Source: Candidatus Sulfopaludibacter sp. SbA3 (GTDB lineage: Bacteria > Acidobacteriota > Vicinamibacteria > Vicinamibacterales > UBA2999). Taken from it: a DNA stretch of 9,624 nucleotides. The position numbers and the translations under genes were made by a program. The notes under the pieces are model-generated. The model did no database searches. It worked only from the letters and a program-made list of their open reading frames with translations, and was not told the origin of the DNA. Where the stretch lies: contig CAMBHC010000073.1 in the NCBI GenBank assembly GCA_945866285.1, positions 1-9,624 on the forward strand. The letters are read 5' to 3'. Below, piece by piece: positions 4,548 to 9,624 of the stretch. Within the stretch, counting starts at the first letter, position 1. Each line of letters starts with the position of its first letter.

Positions 4548-5138
4548 ATGCACGCGCGATCGCTTCTGGCTGGGTGCCTCGTGGCGGGAACGGCGGTGAT
4601 GGCCGCCAATTCACTCACGCCTCAGCTCGCGGACGCGTTCGAGAAGAAGATCGTCGCCGTCCAGGCGAACGCCTCAGCCAACACGAAGGCGCCGCGCCCC
4701 ACGCAGTTCACTGAAGACGAAGCCAACTCGTACTTGAAGTACAAGTCCGGCCCGCTGCTGCCGACCGGCTTGACCGAACCGGTGATCACGCTCCACGGCG
4801 AAGGCCGCGTCACGGGCCATGCTGTCGTGGACCTGGATGTCGTGCGGCAAAAGCAGAGCAGCGGCGGCTGGCTCGATCCAACTAGCTACCTGAGCGGCAA
4901 GCTGCCCGTAAGTGCGGTGGGCCGAATCGTGACCGCCGACGGCACGGGGCGCTTCGAACTCGACCGCGCTGATGTCAGCGGCATTCCCGTGCCCAAGTCG
5001 CTGCTGGCGCAGATGGTTACCTACTTCACGCGCACCGCCGGCAATCCTGGCGGTTCGTCCATCGACGACACGTTCGAGCTGCCCGCCGACATTCGACGCA
5101 TCGATGTCACGACCGGTCGTTTCACCGTCGTGCAATAG
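4548..5138 (+). CDS. Exported protein of unknown function, beta-rich
   Basis: I do not recognise this 196-residue protein with confidence. It starts with a probable signal peptide (ARSLLAGCLVAGTAVMA, cleavage after A19 or A20). LAGC at 7-10 resembles a lipobox, but the preceding stretch is too short for a normal lipoprotein signal. After a Lys/Ala/Thr-rich linker comes TEDEANSYLKYKSG (55-68). The rest looks like alternating beta strands: VITLHGEGRVTGHAVVDLDV, SAVGRIVTADGTGRFELDRADV, and a closing FELPADIRRIDVTTGRFTVV. Amphipathic repeated strands ending in such a motif recall lipid-binding or DUF2993/TULIP-like envelope proteins, but this is only a resemblance. The stop lies 5 bases before the recG GTG, so the two are probably cotranscribed. 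A role in recombination is not implied. Confidence 0.7.
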   Translation: MHARSLLAGCLVAGTAVMAANSLTPQLADAFEKKIVAVQANASANTKAPRPTQFTEDEANSYLKYKSGPLLPTGLTEPVITLHGEGRVTGHAVVDLDVVRQKQSSGGWLDPTSYLSGKLPVSAVGRIVTADGTGRFELDRADVSGIPVPKSLLAQMVTYFTRTAGNPGGSSIDDTFELPADIRRIDVTTGRFTVVQ

Positions 5139-5143
5139 CGCCT

Positions 5144-7267
5144 GTGACCGAGGACCTCCTCCAGCTGCCCTTGCAGTTTCTCAAGGGGGTCGGTCCGCGC
5201 AAGGCCGCCGACCTGAAGAAGGCCGGCCTCAACACCGTCGAAGATCTCCTGTTCCGTTTTCCGCGCCGCTACGAGGACCGCAGCCGCCTGCAGACGATCA
5301 TCTCGTTGCGGCCGGGCATGACCGCGGCCATCAGTGGTGAGGTGCTCAATGCCGGCCTGGCGCACACGCGTCGCCCCGGCTTCCGCCTGTTCCAGGCTCT
5401 CGTGCAGGATGCCAGCGGCCAGATCCAGGTGGTGTGGCCGAACCAGGCCTTTCTGAAGGACGTCATCCGCGCGCACCAGCGCATCGTGCTGTTCGGCAAG
5501 GTCGAGCTGTGGGGATCGCGCGGGTTGCAGGTCACGGATCCGGAGTTCGAGATCATCAAGGACGGCGCCGAGCTCGACGGCAGCCGTGAGGCCGGACGCG
5601 AGCTGGACACCCTTCACACCGGCCGCATTGTGCCCGTTTACGAACGCACTGGCAGTGTCACGCCGAACATGCAGCGGCGCTTTGTGTGGCAGGCATTGGA
5701 GCAGTTGCCGCCGGATGGATTCGACCCCGTCCCCGGCGACATCCTGGCGACAGAGCAGTGGCCGGCCCGTCGGGACGCGCTGTGGCAGGCGCATTTTCCC
5801 GAGGCAACGACCAGCATCGACGCGCTCAACGCGTTCGCCACGCCGGCGCAACGCCGGTTGATCTTCGAGGACTTCTTTGTCTTCCAGACGGGCCTGGCCT
5901 TGCGCCGCCACGAAAATGCGCAAGTCAAGAAGGGCCTCGTCTGCGCCGTGGACGACCGGATTCGCGAGAGTGCGCGCAAGGTATTGCCCTTCAAGCTGAC
6001 ACAAGGCCAGCGCGACGCACTGGCGGAGATCGTCGCGGACCTGCAGAAACCATGGCCCATGCAGCGGTTGCTGCAAGGCGACGTCGGCGCCGGTAAGACC
6101 ATCGTTGCGCTGCTCGCGGCCGTGGTGGCCATGGACAACGGGTTCCAGGTCGCCATGATGGCGCCGACGGAAATCCTTGCCGAGCAGCACTACCGCACGG
6201 TCGTAAAGGTGCTCGACGGCCGTCCGTACCGCACGGCGCTGCTGACGGGGCGCGTCACGGCGGCCACGCGCCGGGATCTCCTGCCGGCCATCGAGCGCGG
6301 CGAGGTCAACCTGGTGGTGGGTACCCAGGCACTGGTGCAGGAGCACGTGACATTCAAGTCGTTGGCCCTCGCGGTGATCGACGAGCAACATCGCTTTGGC
6401 GTCGTGCAGCGCGGCACGCTCGCCGCCAAGGGACTGAACCCCGACGTGCTGGTGATGACGGCCACGCCCATTCCGAGAACCCTGGCGCTGACCGAGTGCG
6501 GCGACATGGAAGTGTCGGTGATTCGCGGCCTGCCGCCAGGCCGCAAGCCCATTCGCACTCTCGTCAAGGCCGACTCACGCCGCGACGAGGTGTATGCGCT
6601 GATTCGCGACGAGATCAAGCGGGGCCGCCAGGTCTACGTGATCTATCCGCTGGTCGAAGAGTCCGAGAAGATCGACCTGAAGGCGGCCACCGCGATGGCC
6701 GAGGAACTGACCCGCGTGTTCCCGGAGTTCACCGTCGCGCTGCTGCACGGCCGCATGAAGGGCGATGAGAAGGCGCAGGTGATGCGGGCCTTTGCCGGCG
6801 GCGCCCTGCAATTGCTCGTGTCCACGACGGTGGTCGAAGTCGGCGTGGACGTGGCCAACGCGACGCTGATGGTCGTGGAGCACGCCGAGCGGTTCGGGCT
6901 GTCGCAGTTGCACCAGTTGCGGGGGCGCATCGGACGCGGCGAGCATGCCTCGACGTGCGTGTTGCTGTACCAGGCGCCGTGGACCGATACTGCCAGAGAG
7001 CGGCTGAAAGCCATGGCGGACACCTCTGACGGCTTCGTGATCGCGGAGCGGGACCTGCAACTGCGCGGACCTGGGGACTTCTTCGGCACGCGGCAATCAG
7101 GCCTCCCGACGCTACGCGCCGGTGACCTCACGCGCGACGTCGACCTGCTGGAGCGCGCCTACCAGGAGGCGCGAGTCCGGGTCGATGCCGGGACGCTCAG
7201 CCCCGAGCAGAAGGCCTACGTGCGCGGCGTGTGGCAGCGGCAGTTCGGCCTCATCACCGTCGGATAG
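5144..7267 (+). CDS. recG: ATP-dependent DNA helicase RecG
   Basis: RecG reverses stalled replication forks and processes branched DNA such as Holliday junctions, R-loops and D-loops. The 707-residue protein has the expected order. An N-terminal wedge domain begins with the helix-hairpin-helix-like FLKGVGPRKAADL (12-24) and LLFRFPRRYEDRS, followed by the OB-fold (about 60-155). Helicase domain 1 has Walker A GDVGAGKT (312-319, K318), DEQH (413-416) and TATP (439-442). Helicase domain 2 has LLHGRMKGDEK, STTVVEVGVDV and QLRGRIGRG (591-599). The C-terminal TRG-type translocation motif is RDLQLRGPGDFFGTRQSG (636-653). Length is close to the 693 residues of E. coli RecG, and all motifs are intact. 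The GTG at 5144 gives a family-typical N-terminus. It has no good ribosome site in the 5-base gap, so coupling to the upstream gene is likely. Confidence 0.98.
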   Translation: MTEDLLQLPLQFLKGVGPRKAADLKKAGLNTVEDLLFRFPRRYEDRSRLQTIISLRPGMTAAISGEVLNAGLAHTRRPGFRLFQALVQDASGQIQVVWPNQAFLKDVIRAHQRIVLFGKVELWGSRGLQVTDPEFEIIKDGAELDGSREAGRELDTLHTGRIVPVYERTGSVTPNMQRRFVWQALEQLPPDGFDPVPGDILATEQWPARRDALWQAHFPEATTSIDALNAFATPAQRRLIFEDFFVFQTGLALRRHENAQVKKGLVCAVDDRIRESARKVLPFKLTQGQRDALAEIVADLQKPWPMQRLLQGDVGAGKTIVALLAAVVAMDNGFQVAMMAPTEILAEQHYRTVVKVLDGRPYRTALLTGRVTAATRRDLLPAIERGEVNLVVGTQALVQEHVTFKSLALAVIDEQHRFGVVQRGTLAAKGLNPDVLVMTATPIPRTLALTECGDMEVSVIRGLPPGRKPIRTLVKADSRRDEVYALIRDEIKRGRQVYVIYPLVEESEKIDLKAATAMAEELTRVFPEFTVALLHGRMKGDEKAQVMRAFAGGALQLLVSTTVVEVGVDVANATLMVVEHAERFGLSQLHQLRGRIGRGEHASTCVLLYQAPWTDTARERLKAMADTSDGFVIAERDLQLRGPGDFFGTRQSGLPTLRAGDLTRDVDLLERAYQEARVRVDAGTLSPEQKAYVRGVWQRQFGLITVG

Positions 7268-7269
7268 TT

Positions 7270-7309
7270 ACAGTGCTTCTGTGCTCAAGTGCTATGGTGC
7301 TGAAGTGCT
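7270..7309. repeat. Degenerate octanucleotide array with invariant GTGCT core
   Basis: Five contiguous 8-base units end at 7277, 7285, 7293, 7301 and 7309. All five share the last five bases GTGCT, while the first three vary (aca, tct, caa, atg, gaa). This is the reverse complement register of the perfect AGCACCTA array at 7323-7367. The two arrays therefore face each other across a 13-base spacer (7310-7322) and could form a long hairpin with 29 of 40 positions paired. It begins 2 bases after the recG stop codon. Confidence 0.8.
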
Positions 7310-7322
7310 CCATTCGAACCCC

Positions 7323-7367
7323 AGCACCTAAGCACCTAAGCACCTAAGCACCTAAGCACCTAAGCAC
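7323..7367. repeat. Perfect octanucleotide tandem array (AGCACCTA) abutting the rsmD start codon
   Basis: Five exact copies of AGCACCTA occupy 7323-7362, followed by a partial AGCAC (7363-7367). The rsmD ATG begins at the next base, 7368. The array leaves no room for a Shine-Dalgarno sequence. Copy number could change by slippage, altering the spacing of any upstream promoter, but not the reading frame because the array is outside the gene. Confidence 0.92.
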
Positions 7368-7901
7368 ATGAGGATCATCGCGGGCACCAACAAGGGCAGG
7401 GGGTTGAAGGCGCCAAAGTGGGACGGCCTCCGCCCGACTTCGGATAAGCTGCGAGAGACCTTGTTCAACATCCTCGCGCCCCATGTCATGGATGCCCGCG
7501 TGCTCGACGTGTTCGCGGGCACCGGCGCCATTGCGCTCGAGGCCCTGAGCCGCGGCGCGGCGGCGGCCACCTGTGTGGAGCAGGACCGGCGGGCGGTGGC
7601 GCTGATCGAGGACAACCGCACGCTGTGCGGCGAGGTCAATCGCTGTAAGATCATCCGCGACAGCGTGGAGCGCGCCCTGGCGCGGCCCGTGCACGGCGGT
7701 CCGTTCGATATCATCGTGCTGGATCCGCCGTACGACTACCCGGCGCTGGCCGCGGCCGTTCGCGACGCCGCCAGCCAGCGCAGTCCCGGCGCCGTGCTCG
7801 TGCTCGAGCACGCGTCACGCGTGACACCGCCGGCCCCGGTGGGCCTGACCGTGACACGCACCGTCAAGTCGGGCGACAGTGCCCTGAGTTTTTACCAATG
7901 A
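7368..7901 (+). CDS. rsmD: 16S rRNA (guanine966-N2)-methyltransferase
   Basis: RsmD uses S-adenosylmethionine to methylate G966 of 16S rRNA on assembled 30S particles. The 177-residue length is normal. Landmarks are the N-terminal MRIIAGTNKGRGLKAP, LRPTSDKLRETLFNIL (21-36), SAM motif I RVLDVFAGTGAIALEALSRG (44-63), the acidic residue of VEQDRRAV (70-77), and the catalytic DPPY at 119-122 in IIVLDPPYDY. The ATG at 7368 follows the octanucleotide array directly, without a visible ribosome site. Either the gene is leaderless or it is translated by read-through from recG. Its stop overlaps the coaD ATG (7898-7901), the familiar rsmD-coaD pairing. Confidence 0.96.
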   Translation: MRIIAGTNKGRGLKAPKWDGLRPTSDKLRETLFNILAPHVMDARVLDVFAGTGAIALEALSRGAAAATCVEQDRRAVALIEDNRTLCGEVNRCKIIRDSVERALARPVHGGPFDIIVLDPPYDYPALAAAVRDAASQRSPGAVLVLEHASRVTPPAPVGLTVTRTVKSGDSALSFYQ

Positions 7902-8413
7902 GCCAGCCGCCACCGACTCGCATCGCGATCTATCCAGGGTCGTTCGACCCGCTCACTAACGGCCACGTCGACATCATCGAGCGCGGCGCGCGGATCTTCG
8001 ACAAGATCATCGTCGCGATCCTGGTCAACGTCGAGAAGACGCCGTTGTTCTCGGAAGCCGAACGCGTGGCGTTGATCCAGGAAGTGTTCAAGGGCCAGCC
8101 GAACGTGCAGGTGGAGACCTTTGATGGCCTGCTGGTCGAGTACGCGCAGCGCAAGGGCGCCTCGGTCCTCGTGCGCGGCCTGCGCGCGATCTCGGACTTC
8201 GAATACGAGTTCCAGATGGCGCTGATGAATCGGCATCTGGCGCCCGGCATCGAGACCGTCTTCATGATGCCGGCCGAGCAGTACACCTACATCAGCTCGC
8301 GACTGATCAAAGAAGTGTTCATGCTGAATGGCAAGATCGACGGCCTGGTGCCGCCGGTGGTGGAAGAACAATTGCGGGCCAAGCGCGCCGGCCGATCGAA
8401 GCCGCAAGACTGA
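7898..8413 (+). CDS. coaD: Phosphopantetheine adenylyltransferase
   Basis: CoaD transfers AMP from ATP to 4'-phosphopantetheine, giving dephospho-CoA, the penultimate step of coenzyme A synthesis. The 171-residue protein shows the nucleotidyltransferase signature IAIYPGSFDPLTNGHVDII (9-27), with the TNGH variant of the HxGH motif at 20-23. It also has LVRGLRAISDFEYEFQMALM (91-110) for substrate binding and the C-terminal YISSRLIKEV (131-140) nucleotide-binding motif. The family usually has about 160 residues; the extra ones are a short N-terminal SQPPPTR and a basic tail (AKRAGRSKPQD). The start overlaps the rsmD stop by 4 bases, indicating cotranscription and coupled translation. Confidence 0.97.
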   Translation: MSQPPPTRIAIYPGSFDPLTNGHVDIIERGARIFDKIIVAILVNVEKTPLFSEAERVALIQEVFKGQPNVQVETFDGLLVEYAQRKGASVLVRGLRAISDFEYEFQMALMNRHLAPGIETVFMMPAEQYTYISSRLIKEVFMLNGKIDGLVPPVVEEQLRAKRAGRSKPQD

Positions 8414-8441
8414 CAGAACGACGAACGAACACCGCACACAC

Positions 8442-8446
8442 AAGGA
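8442..8446 (+). promoter_or_regulatory. Strong ribosome binding site of the aminotransferase gene
   Basis: AAGGA is centred in the 41-base gap after coaD, 8 bases before the ATG at 8455. It is the clearest Shine-Dalgarno in the window and fixes the start over the in-frame ATG at 8473. Confidence 0.75.
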
Positions 8447-8454
8447 CGAGATCG

Positions 8455-9624
8455 ATGACTTTCGCACGTCGCATGAGCCGCGTTACGGTATCACCCACCT
8501 TGAAGGTGTCGGCCGAGGCCGACCGCCTGCGCCGCACCGGCGTCGACGTGGTTGACCTGGGTGCGGGCGAACCCGACTTCGGCACCCCGGAGCACGTCAA
8601 GGCCGCCGCTCACGCCGCGCTCACGGCCAACTTCACGAAGTACACGCCATCGGCGGGCGTTCTGGAGTTCCGCGACGCCGTCGCCCACGATTACAGCCAG
8701 CGCTACGGGGTCTCGGTGAAGGCCGACGAAGTGATCATCTCGGCCGGCGCCAAGCAGGCCCTGTATAACGCCGCCATGGTGCTGTTCGACCAGGGCGATG
8801 AGGTCATCACGCACAGCCCCTTCTGGCCGACCATCGTCGATCAGATTAAGCTGGCCGACGCGACGCCAGTCCTGGTGCAGACGCACCGCGAGGACGGCTT
8901 TGCCATCAAGGCCGGCGCCATTATCGATGCGCTCACCCCGAAGACCAGGGCGATCATCATCAACTCGCCCTGCAACCCGACCGGCGCGTTGATGGCAGAG
9001 GCCGACATGATCGCCATTGCCGACGCGGCCGCCGCCCGCGGCATTTGGGTGATCGCGGACGTGACCTACGAGCATTTGATCTATGACCCGGTTCCGCACA
9101 ACCTGGTGAAGATTCTGCTCGACCGCATGCCGGACCGGACCGTCATCTGCAGTTCCGCATCAAAGAGCTATGCCATGACCGGCTGGCGGTGCGGCTGGGC
9201 GATCGGACCGAAACCGTTGATTGCCCAGTGCAACGTCCTGCAGGGCCACGCGACCTCGAACATCAACTCGATCACGCAAAAGGCCGGCATCGCCGCGCTG
9301 ACCGGGCCGCAAGGCGACGTCACGTTGATGCTCGACGAGTACCGCAAGCGGCGGGATGCCGTGCACGGCTGGCTCACCGCCGATCCGCGGTTCCAGTGCG
9401 TCAAGCCCTCGGGTGCGTTTTACCTGTTCCCGTACGTGGCCGATCTCCTCTCACCGGCGGGCCTCAAGACCACCGGCGAGCTGGCCGAGGCCCTGTTGCA
9501 GGAGGCGGCCGTCGCCGTGACGCCCGGCGAGGGGTTTGACGCTCCGGGATTCTTCCGGCTGTCATACGCCACGTCGCTCGACCGATTGCGTGAAGGCGTC
9601 GATCGGATCGTCGCGTTTGTCGCC
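8455..9624 (+). CDS. Class I PLP-dependent aminotransferase, aspartate aminotransferase group (3' end outside window)
   Basis: The frame from 8455 stays open for 390 codons to the window edge. Class I aspartate-type aminotransferases are about 390-400 residues, so only a few residues are missing. It opens MTFARRMSRVTVSPTLKVSA, then has the substrate-loop motif DLGAGEPDFGTPEHV. Cofactor residues are visible: SAGAKQAL for phosphate binding, NSPCNPTG with N174, D202 and Y205 in IADVTYEHLIYD, and the Schiff-base lysine K237 in SSASKSYAMTGWRCGW. The arginine that binds the substrate alpha-carboxylate is R368 in FFRLSYATS. It would transfer amino groups between aspartate or a related amino acid and 2-oxoglutarate. 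Prephenate or other specificities exist in this subgroup and cannot be excluded. It is the last gene of the plus-strand run, separated from coaD by 41 bases and with its own strong ribosome site. Confidence 0.93.
   Translation, partial: MTFARRMSRVTVSPTLKVSAEADRLRRTGVDVVDLGAGEPDFGTPEHVKAAAHAALTANFTKYTPSAGVLEFRDAVAHDYSQRYGVSVKADEVIISAGAKQALYNAAMVLFDQGDEVITHSPFWPTIVDQIKLADATPVLVQTHREDGFAIKAGAIIDALTPKTRAIIINSPCNPTGALMAEADMIAIADAAAARGIWVIADVTYEHLIYDPVPHNLVKILLDRMPDRTVICSSASKSYAMTGWRCGWAIGPKPLIAQCNVLQGHATSNINSITQKAGIAALTGPQGDVTLMLDEYRKRRDAVHGWLTADPRFQCVKPSGAFYLFPYVADLLSPAGLKTTGELAEALLQEAAVAVTPGEGFDAPGFFRLSYATSLDRLREGVDRIVAFVA

Noticed and set aside
4566..4577. Lipobox (LAGC) in the unknown exported protein
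   Set aside because: Only nine residues precede the cysteine, too few for a lipoprotein signal hydrophobic core. A type I signal ending near residue 19-20 fits better.
5021..6391. 456-codon open frame on the minus strand opposite recG
   Set aside because: It lies wholly within the unmistakable recG frame, its composition (Arg, Gln, Leu, His-rich) is typical of antisense frames in GC-rich genes, and it contains no recognisable domain.
7270..7367. Origin-like iterons
   Set aside because: Direct 8-base repeats recall iterons, but there is no initiator gene, DnaA box or AT-rich stretch, and the array has a facing inverted copy between ordinary housekeeping genes.

Overview
The window is GC-rich, gene-dense bacterial chromosome made mostly of housekeeping genes. 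Most genes abut or overlap by 4 bases. The gene repertoire, GTG starts and dispersed palindromic repeats suggest an Acidobacteriota-type soil bacterium, possibly Vicinamibacteria-like. That placement is inference from general impression, since no rRNA or other decisive marker is present.

Minus-strand half (1-2573). A promoter near 2545-2573 reads leftward through lexA (SOS repressor), a DUF3467-type small protein, nth (endonuclease III), a minimal zincin-type metallopeptidase, and rsmA (16S rRNA dimethyltransferase, cut by the left edge). The last four genes are packed with 0-base gaps or 4-base overlaps, so they look like one transcript. lexA is separated from them by an 80-base gap holding GC-rich hairpins. 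The 3' end of nth is built from a 61-base imperfect palindrome that looks like a dispersed repeat captured into the reading frame.

Centre (2605-5138, plus strand). An ECF-type promoter precedes three genes with consecutive 4-base overlaps: an ECF sigma factor, a zinc-binding-motif (HxxxCxxC) single-pass membrane anti-sigma factor, and an exported Spy/CpxP-like LTxxQ protein. This is a compact envelope- or metal-stress sensing cassette. Two tandem 39-base REP-like palindromes follow, then a possible leaderless promoter and an unrecognised exported protein.

Right part (5144-9624, plus strand). recG (fork-remodelling helicase) is followed by a striking octanucleotide array with an inverted degenerate counterpart upstream of it. 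The array runs directly into the start codon of rsmD (16S rRNA G966 methyltransferase). rsmD overlaps coaD (coenzyme A synthesis) by 4 bases. A class I PLP aminotransferase of the aspartate aminotransferase group runs off the right edge, nearly complete.

I see no tRNA, rRNA, CRISPR array, insertion sequence, prophage or defence system. The material most worth a second look is the three different repeat/palindrome elements, the sigma/anti-sigma/LTxxQ cassette, and the lexA-DUF3467-nth-zincin-rsmA arrangement.
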